Source: Epichloe hybrida (taxonomy: Eukaryota; Ascomycota; Sordariomycetes; Hypocreales; Clavicipitaceae). From it: 64,000 nucleotides of DNA. A program made the position numbers and the translations under genes. Shown here in pieces: positions 10,835-21,720 of the stretch. The first letter of the stretch is position 1, and each line of letters opens with the position of its first letter. Location of the stretch: assembly GCA_019022495.1 (NCBI GenBank), contig JAFEKR010000003.1, positions 992,001-1,056,000 of the forward strand, written 5' to 3'. A model generated the notes under the pieces. The model made no database searches. It was not told the origin of the DNA and worked only from the letters and a program-made list of their open reading frames with translations.

Positions 10835-12090
10835 TTATTTAAGTACTGTTTTAGGTCTTGCCGGAGCCTTGTTCTTACCTAGTTTTGCAGCAAAATTTGA
10901 TACTTCTGCTCCAGCTCGTTGAATAAGAATCCTGCAATTCGCACAAGGGGCCATCAAATTCTTCCATATCTCACCATTCTTGTATTCATCATACTCGGGA
11001 TACTCTTCCTTTTGCATGAATTGCCGCTTGAGAGCAAGACCTGCCATTGAATTTTGATTCTGCGTCTTGTCCCTAAGATCATGCAAGGAATCGAGTTAGC
11101 AATAGATAGTGATCTCCTTGTCGCAGGAATACATACCCTGAGAACATTATGGCGAATGGATACGTTTCGGCGCAGTTTCCGAAAGGTACCTGGGCGCCGA
11201 CAGCCCTGTCCATGTTCGGGCCATACTTATCTTTGAAGTAGTTTTCCTCGACCATAGATACTTTTTGGCAGGCAAATAGCATATTGAATCGGGCCTCTTG
11301 CACTTCCTTTTTCCACGATCCGGTATCGTCTTGGCAGAATTCATCTCCCCCGATTGACGCCCCCAAGAAATATTGTCCCCAATATGTCTTGGTATCTTCG
11401 TTAACGGTGTTGTGCCATGTGCACTGGTACACAAATGGCACAACACCTTCGCCTGGAACAGACGGCTTCCAGGTGCAATCCTCATCTGGACGACCCGCAA
11501 TGCGAGAACACTAACGCGCATATACTGCTGTGAGAGGGAGGTAGAAGTTGTTCTTGTTGGCATCGGCCGGTGCCGGCCCTAAGAGGCTGAGGAAAAGACC
11601 GAGTAGATCATAAGGGCACCACCAGCCTGGTTGTTCACCCGCGGAGGCGTCCGTACTTTCCCCGATGGTCCAACCACTCACGATGAATTTGGATGTTTCA
11701 CCCCCCGGCGTAAAACTGTCGTTAAGCAGTCGTGCAATATGCGAAACCGGTAATTTTGTCTTATCCTTGTATAGTTTCCCGTTTGGGAGCCTGTTGCATT
11801 AGTCAGTTACGTGCGTTGACCTCGAAAAATGATGAGATTATCGGGCAAAACATACGAAAGATCTCTGATATGATGGTAGATACTCTTAAGTTTCTCGGTT
11901 GTGGCCTTCGTCTCCATCCATTCAAAAATCTACCACTGCATTAGCCTCGAGCTGATTTTAATGACAACCATGGCAGCACCAGGCTTGTCAGCCTCCAGGG
12001 CACATACCTAGGCCCTATCATCAGGGAAAGCGGAGCTTTGCCTGAGATTTACGTAATAGCAAGGCAAAGGCAAGAGGGTGGAGCGAAGCT
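10835..12090 (-). pseudogene. Deaminase-superfamily-like gene, 5'-truncated, three nonsense codons
   Basis: In this GC-normal island a long minus-strand frame can be followed across two well-formed introns: 11,791-11,855 (GTATGT..CAACAG, with CTGAC/CTAAT branch sites) and 11,073-11,136 (GTATGT..CTTAG, with CTAAC). Both junctions keep the frame, and the product ends at 10,835. Near the C-terminus are G-N-C-A-E-T-Y-P-F (around 11,184-11,152) and, about 55 codons later, P-C-A-N-C (10,947-10,933). Together they resemble the Cys/Glu and PCxxC zinc-site motifs of cytidine-deaminase-like proteins. Three in-frame TAGs (12,010-12,008; 11,932-11,930; 11,513-11,511) each fit a CAG-to-TAG change. The 5' end dissolves into AT-rich DNA at about 12,090. 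The deaminase call rests on these motifs only; the N-terminal half is not recognised. Confidence 0.72.
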
Positions 12091-13689
12091 TCCTACTTTC
12101 CCTTTATTAAAATAAGGTTATCCTATAAAGACATCTTTTTTAATTAGTTAGATAAAAAATACTCTTTAGTAACTAGTTAAGAAATTTTTTTCTATCTCTC
12201 TTAACTACCTAATGCTTTTTATAGGGGAGAAGGCCTACTATAGGTAATAGCTTGCTATAAGCGGCCCCTAGTAAGGCCCCCGGAGGGCCCCTAGAGGGAA
12301 TATAAAATATTATACCTTTAAAGATAAATAAATTTAATAATATAAAGTATTAGTAATTAATTCATAATTATAGATATATAGTAGTAGTAGTAGTGTTATA
12401 GTTATATTATAGTTGCGAAAGACTTAAACTTATAATATTATAATATCTTATAAAGACTTGCGGTATATTACTTACTTTATAATTATAAAAAAAAAAAAAA
12501 CATAGATATAATTCAAATATATAACCTTTTAATTTAGTTGTTTTTTACTATTATAATATTATAAAGTAAAGCATTACTATATTATATAAATATAATTTAT
12601 AGCATACCCCTACACTTAATTTTAATACTAAAATTAACACTAAAAAAGTATTACCCTTACTAGGTAACTCTATATAGTAGTAGGTTAGGACTAAACGCTT
12701 CTTAAAAGAAACTACCTTAGGCACCTATTTAATAACCTAGAGTTAGCGCCTATAGTAAATTATTAGGAGTTAAAGTATTATATTACCCTAGGTCCCTAAG
12801 TATTTATAGTTATATATTAGTAAGGTTAGAAGGAGAATACTAAGTTACTTATAATTTAGTATAGTATAATTAAGCTACTATTTACTATAGTTTACTACTC
12901 TTACCCTATTCGCTTGCTTTGTATTGTATTATATTATATCGGGTTTAGTGTTAGGTTTGGATATTTATTACTATATTTTACGGTTATTTATAGTCCTTCT
13001 ATAATATCTATAGTATTTATAGTATTTAGTTTTATAGTAGTAAGTGTAATACTATAGAGGTAGTTCTTTCTTCTTTTAAATTAGGTAAGGAAGTAGCCTA
13101 TAATAACTATTAATTTATAAGGGTAGTTTACTATATAAGGCCAGTCTATGTAGTGTTTAATATAATTAATAGTGCTAGCCTTACTACTAACTACACTAAA
13201 CGTAATGTTTTAAGTAAATATTAGGTTATAAGTAGTATTATAATTATAGACTATATACTTATCTTTAGGTCTATATACTAAGACAGGAGTAAGGCATAAA
13301 AATGCCACATAGATCCACCTACTGTTTAATATCGTGAAGTTAATACAACCACGCATGCAGACGCGTAGGCACGTATGCATACTGTATAATCCTATTGATT
13401 TATAAAGCAAGGTAATAAGCGTAGGATTTGCTAATATAATGATTTATTTACGTGTTTTTCTAGTAGCTTTATAACGTAATTTATAGTATTGTATATAATA
13501 GTCTTACTTTCCCTTATTTAAGCACTCCTTCCTTACTATATATTACCTCTTACCTCTTACTTTTTTCTCTTATACTAACCTAAATTTCCTTCTTAACTCT
13601 TCTTTGCTTTTCTTTTCTATATCCCTATCTATAATAACAAAGCTATACCTATTATTATCTAATTATTATCTTACTTTCTCTAAGCTACG

Positions 13690-16600
13690 TATAACATAGT
13701 AAATCATCCTAATAAGATAGCTTCTCTTACTCCTCCTATACCACTACCTAATTCTCCTTGTAATCTAGGCTATAAGAACCTAGCTAATATTATAGATATC
13801 CCTAATAATGCCTCTAAAACGCGTATATATTAGCGTTATAAATAGGACAAACCTATTAATAAATTCATTAGCTTAAAGAATAAGGATAAGTTAATATAAA
13901 AATGCCTAGTATGCTATAATTAATAGAGCACGCTAGTATATGCTACTACTACTACTTAGCACCCTAATATTACCTTAATACTAATATAACTATAGTCTTA
14001 AGCTCTTATATAATTCTTACATTCTATAATAGCCATAGTATATAGTAGTAGCAAGTGCCTAATTACTAGAGTGTAATCCCCTAAGTAGTAATAAACTTAG
14101 TAACTTCCTACACTATTACCCTAATAGTAATAAGCTATAGGCTTATAAGAGATTATAGCTAATTTCTTATAATAAATAATATATAGATTAATAAGGTTTC
14201 TTTACTATAAATAGGCTTCTTAAGATATACTAGATAAAGCTAAGGCGTGTTTTTTATAGGTATGTTAACTTACTCTTAATACTATATATTTATACTAAAC
14301 TAAAGTAAGCTATAATTTAATAAGAGTATTAAGTTATGTAATAAGCTAGGGAAAAACCTAACCTTACCCCTTTATTAGCTACTATTTTACACTAGGTAGC
14401 CTCTTTGCGTTAGCTAGGAGTATAGGAACTCTTTAGTAGCTAAATTAATATAGTAAGCAACCTAGATAATAATAATAATCCTATCCTAGGTATAGAATAA
14501 AAATAATGCCTATTATATTATTATGTATTTGCCTGCTAGAGCTTTATTACTCCTAATAGAGTAGAATATGGATATTATAAACGGTGTAATTATAATATAA
14601 TAAATAATTTTATACCTTCTTAGTCCTTAGCAAGGGATTCTAATTTAAATATATTACTTTCTTAGCGTTTATTAGTGTAACCACGTCTACCTTTAAACCT
14701 TAGTAAGTCTACTTCTTAGAATCTACCTATCTTACCTAATCTAGTCTTTTAGGGAGATCTAGACTAGTTATGCCTAACTAAGCGCGACCGTAGCTTAATT
14801 AGCCACTAGGTAGCAAGCCTAGCGTTAAATACTATAAAGTATTACACTTATTACAAGATAAGATAGTTTAGTCTTAAGGTTAGGAATAGAATTTGCCACT
14901 CTTATAACTATTATAACGCAGTCCCCTAGGGCCACGTATCTCGTAATTAACACCGCGCTAGTTAGCCCTTTTTTTAGTCTAAAGAAAACAAGCTTAATCC
15001 TAGGTTAGTTCTAGGCTATTTACCTAAGCTTATATAGACTAAAGAGATGCTTATTACTAAGGTTCACGTTCATGTTATAGTTATAACCTATTGTGGTTAG
15101 CAGTATAAATATAAGGGCTATATAGTTAACTTTATAAAGAATGTTAGTTAAGTTTATAACTAGCTACCGCTTTTACCTAGGGATCTTAATATTATTATCC
15201 TTTAACCTGTAAATTAAACAAATTAGCCACATATAATACGTTAGTTTTGTAACTAATTCAGAGTACGGTAGCCTATTATCTAGGCCTAGCTTATATATCT
15301 CCGTTTAAATTATCCTAGGTATTGCCATATTAACATAAATAAGAATAATTTACTTTAGTTACCTAGTAATAGAGATATTATAGACTAGCTTACAGTGGAG
15401 GCAACTAATGCTATTAATATTAAAGAGACCTACCTTAATAAAGATAATAACTAAATTAATGCATACTTTAATAAAGCTATAGTTCCTAATTTCATTACTT
15501 AGTAATAGGAGCTTATATAACTCTATTATTAGCTTTAAGGTTCTAATAGGCCTTAGGTACCGCTAGAGTAAATTCCCCTCTAGCAAGTTAAACCTTAGAT
15601 ATACCTTAATATACCTAATATTTATAGCATACCTTTAAATAAGTTTAATTAGTCTTAGCTATTACTCTTAGAAGCATTTCTAGGTCTCTTTCTAAATAGA
15701 GAAGCTAAGTTTATTAAGCCTTATAAACGCACTATAAGCTACTTTAACTATATTAATTACCTAATAAAGTATAATAATGGCCGCTTTACTTAGCATCCTT
15801 GATTTTATTACATTATATTTAATACGCTTATATATTAGTAAGTAAATAAGCAAAGCGCTTACTTTATTAAGAGAGAACATTACTATTAGGCTATTAATAT
15901 TAACTAGCTTTAACTAGCTTTTAACTTAGATACTACTAAAGCTAAGGCACTGCTTAACTCTATAGTAAGATTCTTAGGGAGCCTATAAGGCATATAAGTA
16001 TACTAGGGAGGCCATAAGAACTAGCTTAAGGTATATATTCATGCTCTTAGCTACCTAGGTATATTTATTACCCTTTTAGCTACTAATTTACACTAGTAAG
16101 ACGTTTAGAGGTTTATACTAAATTATAATAAATAGTAGTTAGGGAATAACTAAGTTAAGGCTAGGATTATAAGTAGGAACCTTTATAAGAACTTATATAT
16201 CTTAGTATAGTACTTTAAGATGCGCTTCTAGTTATTCTTTAAGTAAGTTCTTTAGCCTAAATTTAGTATTAAGGAATATTAGTACTAATATAAGTGGTAG
16301 TCCTAAGGTAGCCCTTATGCTTATTACCTCTTTTAGATTAAAGATGCCCTAGACACTAGCCTTATGACTACGGAACTATAGAAGGTCTTTGCTAAGTACT
16401 AGGGGTAGTATATTACTACTTATAATACCTGCCCTAACTTAGTAAATCAGTAGCGTTAGGGTAATAACTCTTTAATCTTACCTATTATAGATCCTAAGTT
16501 TAGTAATTTAGTTAATGTAATTAATTGTATTTAACGCTATAAGTGCATAGAAGCATACTATTAGTATTATAAGTAACTACCTAATAGGAGATTAATAGAG

Positions 16601-19128
16601 GAGACGCACTACTAATTTCACTTTCTATAAGTATATTATAAAGAGCTAATTATTATAAGGAACTTTAACCTATAGTATCTTATATTTAATAGAGCTTAGA
16701 ATAATACCTTTCTAAATAACTTTAGCCCTATAGTTATAGCCTTATAGCTTACTAATATTAACTTTATGCCCTATATAAGCGTGCATACTATTATCTCCTA
16801 TATATTAAAGTATTATAGCAAGGCCAAATAGTAGTTAAAGACCTTCTAGGATATAGCTAAGGAGATTCTGCCTAGGGTTAATATAAGTTATAGGCTTATT
16901 AGATTTGTTGCTAAGTTTATGAATAAACTTATTACTAAAAGAGACTAGTCTATATAAGAGGTCCTTCACCTATTGCTTAACCTTAACCTTTAAGAAGGAT
17001 TATGTATTATTTATAGTGTTAATTACTGCCTACCTAATAAGTATTAGTAAGCGGATTATTTACTTACTAAGGGTAAAGATTAGGTCTAATAGACTTTGAA
17101 TTCTTACTAGAAGTACCTAAATCACCTTATAAGCCTATAAAATCTTTATTATTTTTAGTTCCTAACCTAGATTAACTTCTCTAAGAAGCCTAAGTATTAG
17201 TAAGAGTTCCCTAACATACCTAACTAGGTTCTAAATTACTTCCTGTAATATAAGACTAATCCTAATAATAAAAGCTTTAAGGACTTTTATAAAGTAAAGC
17301 TTATACTAAGCTATCCTTATACTAACTATAACTAGCTAAAGATAGTAAAGAAGGAGAGTTTTACTATGTTTTATAAGGCATTTATATATTATTAGAGAGT
17401 CTACGCTAGCACTTACTATTATAATTACTATAGTAAGCTACCTCCTATAATAGAAGATAAGTTTAAGGAAGACCCTTAGCAGGAGAATAAAGTCTAGCTA
17501 GAGGCTTAGTAGGAAATAGCTTACTAAATTCTATATATTAAGCTTAACACTAATAAGGTTAAATTACTTAGGAACCATAATTATAATTTAGCCTATAATT
17601 AGCAAAATTATATTAGAACTTATCCTAATCTTCTTATATAGAAGAGAGAGTATTAGAATAGCCTTAAGAAGTCTTTTATTACTACTATTACTTCTTAGGA
17701 TCCTATAAGTAACTAGAATATTACTAGTCTTAATCTAGAGTAGTGCCTTATTTTTAATATATATGTTTGCTACCTTAAGAATACTCTTAATTTAAATAAG
17801 TAAACACTTAAATTACTTTTTCTCTAGGTTAATAGCTAAGGAGGTATAGGGAAATTATTTATTATTCACACTGTTTTTATAGCACTAGAACACCGCGCCC
17901 TAGGATGTATTATACAAGCTACCCCTACTAGAATTACTGCTAATAGTATTAACGGAATAACATTACATTTGCTACTATATCTTCTAGTCTTAAGGTAGAT
18001 TATAACCTTACCTAAGCTTTTAACTAATAAGCTTTCTGATTTATAAGGTACTCTATAAAGAGTTAAATATATTATTATTAACAAGAAGTCTATAATTAGG
18101 CTAAAGACGCTTTACTCCATTAACTAATAACTTTATTAAATCTTTTCTAATTTAGAGGATTACTTTAGTAACTATAGCGTAATTCTCTTTAGTAACTTCT
18201 ACTAGCTTCTACTAGTCTTTAAGAAGCCTCTCTATAGTAATAATAGACTTGTAAATAACATAGATCTAGCTAGGCATAATGCCTATTAGGCCTTTAACAA
18301 GACTGTTATGCTTTAGCAAGTTATCCGCTAATAAGGTAATGTATAGGCACCATTCCATGAAGCTCTCTAAGGCCTTTATTTAGCTTAGCTATCTATTAAC
18401 CATTAGAAGCTTCTTTATTCCTAAATTTAATTATAGCTCTTGCCTCTAGAGGTTAATTCCTTTATAAATATAATTTATATTTACTATATAAGATAGCAAG
18501 TCTAAGAATACAACCATAACTATATAAAAAGGCTTATATTACTAATTATTTAGGTCTATATAATATATATTAGCAAATTTAGGCATAATACTAATTCTTA
18601 AATAGCAGGAAACCTCCACTATACTTTACTAGTTTATATTAAAGTAAGGGTTATACTAACAGAGAATATCTAGACACCTATAGGCCTTATTAATAGCGCT
18701 ATAGGGATTATAGAAGATATTTACTAGGATTAAGATATCACTAATCCTTGCTAATAGGCTCCTAATATTATGTTTATACAAATAGATAAGTATATAGGAC
18801 TACCTTACTTTATAAAGCCTAATAAAGCTACTGTTATTCCTATTTTCTAAGTATACTATGAGTTTATTAAAGGTAGTAACCTATATAGCTAGCGTTAATT
18901 TCTATTTATAATTATATATAGTATTACTATACATAAGTTATAGGGTATTACTCTTAACAAGGTAGTGGCTAATATCTCTATAAAGGAGTTTATAATAGGC
19001 CTTACGTACATTACTATCTTAAGAGTAAAGACGCTTAAGGGTATTATGTTTAATACTCCCTTTAATCTTAGCACTCTTACTTCCTAGACTAACCTAAATA
19101 CTAGCCTAAGGGCTCTTAATATATAGTA
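13690..19128 (+). pseudogene. Helitron Rep (HUH nuclease) - PIF1-like helicase, RIP-inactivated
   Basis: One plus-strand frame can be followed from before 15,870 to about 19,128; codons at 15,869, 16,310, 17,840 and 18,923 are all in phase, and nearly every stop I read in it is TAA or TAG. The Rep block around 16,270-16,330 aligns with the Helitron RGSPHxHxL signature but reads G-S-P-Y-A-Y-Y-L: the catalytic His positions have become Tyr (CAC/CAT to TAC/TAT). The helicase Walker A at 17,840-17,857 reads G-G-I-G-K-L. A Walker B-like IIINxKS block is at about 18,075-18,100, with Asp changed to Asn. The C-terminal helicase motif A-I-T-I-H-K region is at 18,920-18,945. The start near 13,690 is a guess. 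The protein cannot be made or be active. Confidence 0.85.
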
Positions 19129-19397
19129 ATAAAAGGTAAAAATAATTTACACTATATAATAGCTAGATAAAGCTAATATATCTTATTAGATATAGAAATT
19201 TTAATGAGTTTAAATAATAAGAGCTTTATTAGCTTTATTATTAATGATAATAAGGTAGTTAAGCTACCTTTACATATTAACCTAGCTTAGACCCCTCCTA
19301 CTCCTTAAATAAAAGAATCTTATAGCCTAGTCCTAGTTATTAAATCTCCTATTTATATTAATTTAATATAAATTAATTTAAGATTATAAGAGGGGGA

Positions 19398-19557
19398 AAG
19401 GTATTATTATCTACTAAGATATTACTTCTCCTTAGATATTTACTAAGTAATGTCTTAGTAAAGCTATTATTTTAGAAGGAGAAGAGAAAAGGTGTTATTA
19501 TCTACTAAGATATCACTTCTCCTTAGATATTTGCTAAGTAATATCTTGGCAGAGGGA
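19398..19557 (+). repeat. Two ~62-bp direct repeats near the Helitron 3' side
   Basis: A ~62-bp segment beginning GGTATTATTATCTACTAAG at about 19,398 recurs at about 19,490 with few changes. Each unit contains partial inverted repeats built on ACTAAGATAT and ATATCTTAG. They lie after the helicase frame and may belong to the element's 3' end. Confidence 0.7.
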
Positions 19558-19685
19558 AAAGCACACGCCCCTAGAGGGATAGTTATGTATAAATTTATAA
19601 AATTTGTATTATAGTAGATTAACTAAAAAAGCCCTTTTACGCACTTGACGTTAATGTTATTAGTAAAAACGAAACCGGATAATAA

Positions 19686-19859
19686 TTAGCCCAGGCGGAT
19701 ACCGACGCTTTCCCTGCGCCTATGATGCCAATAAATTCGGGCAGCCATAAGGATCTTGTATTTGTAAGCAGTACGGAACCACTTGTCCTCTGGTGTTGTT
19801 CCAAAAGGTGCCAGAAGGGCGAATTGTTGTGGGCTTGGGCTTGGGCTTGGGCTTGCCAT
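19686..19859 (-). pseudogene. 5' fragment of a host gene, possibly the start of the deaminase-like gene
   Basis: A minus-strand ATG at 19,859 opens 57 codons of normal composition ending in TAA at 19,686. The start M-A-S-P-S-P-S-P-S-P is encoded by an AGCCCA hexamer repeat; the rest is mixed and globular-looking, with no domain I recognise. A neighbouring frame stays open to about 19,640, so an intron or indel may hide a longer exon. Just beyond, the sequence turns into the AT-rich Helitron block. The truncated deaminase-like pseudogene on the other side of that block has the same strand and lacks its start, so the two pieces may be one gene split by the insertion. 19,860-20,110 would then be its promoter. 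Confidence 0.5.
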
Positions 19860-20109
19860 GTCTAATGTCTTTGTAATGATGCTTTGACAGAAGTTGGATG
19901 TGAGTTAATACTTGGAATGGCCGAAAGAGTTTATTTCGTCTGTAACACCAGGTCGCCTTTACGACAATGTCTGATCGCTTGTCGAAGTGTGCGTTTTGAA
20001 AGAAGAATTGCGTATGAACAGGCCTTTTTGAACTGCTTCATACTATTTGAACCTCCCCTCCCACTTCTTTGGGAAATTGACGTGACACAAGTTTGTGCAT
20101 ATGTATATA

Positions 20110-20400
20110 GCACTTTATTAATAAAAGAATATCTACATATTCTTATTTTTTCAAGAATTTAAAATATTTATTAATAAAATGAAATAAAGGATAAATAAGC
20201 CCCTAATAAATATACCTATATATTCCCAGGTAATTTATTATAGTACTATGTCTTCTAACTTTAAAATAAAAATAAAATTTCAAAATAAATACTAAAAAGT
20301 CTAATTAAATTACTAAGTATTTTTTAGGTGAAAATTTCTATAATGAATGTTTTTAAAAATAAATATACTAACTATTTATTATATTATAAGCTTTTTAAAA
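20110..20400. other. AT-rich spacer without recognisable feature
   Basis: About 290 bp of RIP-like AT-rich DNA between the gene fragment and the small gene at 20,643. No coding frame or terminal repeats are visible. It may be a small decayed repeat. Confidence 0.5.
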
Positions 20401-20493
20401 GTATAGGTTTGGTGTAAAACCGCCCATGCTTCGGAATTACCTGGACCCCACTGTAGCTAATCAAAATAGCTAGCGCGTCTGCTTACATGCATA

Positions 20494-20516
20494 TTGCACT
20501 CGTGCAAAGTTTGCAC
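20494..20516. promoter_or_regulatory. Overlapping palindromes upstream of the small gene
   Basis: Three alternating half-sites are present: TTGCAC (20,494-20,499), GTGCAA (20,502-20,507) and TTGCAC (20,511-20,516). They form a 6+2+6 palindrome overlapping a perfect 7+1+7 palindrome, GTGCAAA-G-TTTGCAC. The site is about 130 bp before the ATG at 20,643. It looks like a dimeric regulator site; no regulator is named. Confidence 0.45.
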
Positions 20517-20642
20517 TGGCTCGTGGATCAGACCCTGACTACTATATTTCACTTCTGTAAACCTCCAGATTTCCACAGCGCGAGCAACGCGAAACGCCAA
20601 GCAATTGAACCAATACAAGCTCTTCAATCACCAAAAAAAAAA

Positions 20643-21056
20643 ATGGTACGTACACGTCATTTTGTCCTTGATTTTCTTGGTCTTCTGTATCTCTTTCTGC
20701 ACAATGCGAACTTTCTCTGACCAATGGGTTAGTCCATTCCGGCAAACCTAGTACCTGATGACTGGACCACTGATCCCGAGGAAATGAGGGAGGATCTCTA
20801 TTGGGGGCCAAATGGTAGCGGCCGGTTGCTTGCAGCATCCGTCGGCATCAACAATCCCAAAGGCCTCATGACCAAGAGCATGGAAGCTGGAGGAGATGGT
20901 TACGTGTTCCGGGACTCCAAAGGAAGAATCTACTTATGGAGTATGCCAACGAATGATGTGTACCAGTACACGCAGCCCATAGGTCTTGATGCCCTTTTGG
21001 CCGAGATGAGGAAGCCTGTGGGTCACGGAATGGTGGAGATCAAGTTGCTGTCTTAA
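20643..21056 (+). CDS. Small hypothetical protein, 108 aa, one intron right after the ATG
   Basis: The ATG at 20,643-20,645 is followed at once by an intron, 20,646-20,732 (87 nt). It has a GTACGT donor, a CTGAC branch site 14 nt before the acceptor, and a GTTAG acceptor. Splicing joins ATG in frame to an exon from 20,733 to the TAA at 21,056, adding 17 residues before the Met at 20,784. The product is soluble-looking, with an acidic N-terminus (D-D-W-T-T-D-P-E-E), a Gly-rich centre and an aromatic segment (Y-V-F-R-D-S-K-G-R-I-Y-L-W). There is no signal peptide, membrane segment or family I recognise. An AATAAA lies 172 bp after the stop. No stop or frame break is present, so this is the one apparently intact gene here. 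An unspliced alternative would start at 20,784. Confidence 0.8.
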
Positions 21057-21227
21057 ATTTCTGAGATTGCCAAATAACGTGCTAGCTGTAGGAAGTTTGG
21101 CGGGGACACAGATAGCAATAGTATGATGCAATGGATGCAATGACACCACATTGGATCTCGTTACACACTGTTGCTTTCCATCTACCGTTTTCGTAGCATA
21201 AATTGCAAATTCCGCATAACAAGGTTC

Positions 21228-21233
21228 AATAAA
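21228..21233 (+). terminator. Candidate polyadenylation signal AATAAA
   Basis: A perfect AATAAA 172 bp downstream of the stop of the 108-aa gene, on the same strand. Confidence 0.45.
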
Positions 21234-21320
21234 GCACTCTTGGCACGCTGTTGACCACATTCGTCACTTTCCTGCAACACTGCAGCCGGTCACATTTGCT
21301 GTCGTATAAAGCGGAGTGAG

Positions 21321-21720
21321 AACATGCACTGCAGATCAATAATTGGAATTTATATGAGAGCAACTGCCGTTTTTTCTTTTAGCTGTATCCATGTTTACGA
21401 ACGGACTGCATATATATGACTAATTAATTATTTCTGACTTGGAACTATTAACTCATGGCATATATTATAGAAACAAGGAACACATTATCACTACGTCGCG
21501 ACTGCTACACGATATATGCAGGAACATGCACTGCAGATCAATAGTTGGAATTTGTGTGAGAGCAACTGCCGTGTCTTCTTTCGGCCGCATGTATATTTAC
21601 CGACAGACCGCATACATATAACCAATTGTTCCAAACTTAAAACTATTAACTCACGGCATATATTGTAGAAACAAGGAACAAATCATCACTTCGTCGCGGC
21701 TGTCATACGATATATGCATG
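21321..21720 (+). repeat. Tandem duplication of a ~200-bp non-coding unit
   Basis: Unit 1 (21,321-21,522, 202 bp) and unit 2 (21,523-21,720, 198 bp) both open with AACATGCACTGCAGATCAAT and close with GATATATGCA. They differ at many positions, with unit 1 richer in A and T. Neither has a convincing coding frame. They lie downstream of the 108-aa gene and may overlap its 3' region. Confidence 0.85.

Larger units (their letters stand above)
12091..19640 (+). mobile_element. Decayed Helitron, termini not resolved
   Basis: The block separates two GC-normal islands and codes, on the plus strand, for a RIP-mutated Helitron Rep-helicase. 12,091-13,680 is AT-rich without recognisable protein, though 12,240-12,300 holds a GC-rich patch similar to about 19,560-19,585. 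A CT-rich stretch at 13,500-13,620 looks like a fungal 5' untranslated leader. Helitrons make no target duplication, and I could not place the TC start or CTRR end with confidence. The left and right limits given are the composition boundaries; smaller repeats may be included. Confidence 0.7.

Noticed and set aside
11979..12007. A GTATGT donor that could start another intron in the deaminase-like gene
   Set aside because: Removing the 72-nt segment to the next CAG keeps the frame and leaves TAG codons on both sides, so it does not rescue the gene; the segment itself reads like protein.
13210..13410. A 66-codon minus-strand open frame
   Set aside because: It lies in AT-rich DNA upstream of the Helitron coding frame, with no domain or paralogue.
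19884..20162. A 92-codon plus-strand open frame
   Set aside because: No domain; it enters AT-rich DNA at its end, opposes the 5' fragment at 19,686-19,859, and has no splice or start support.
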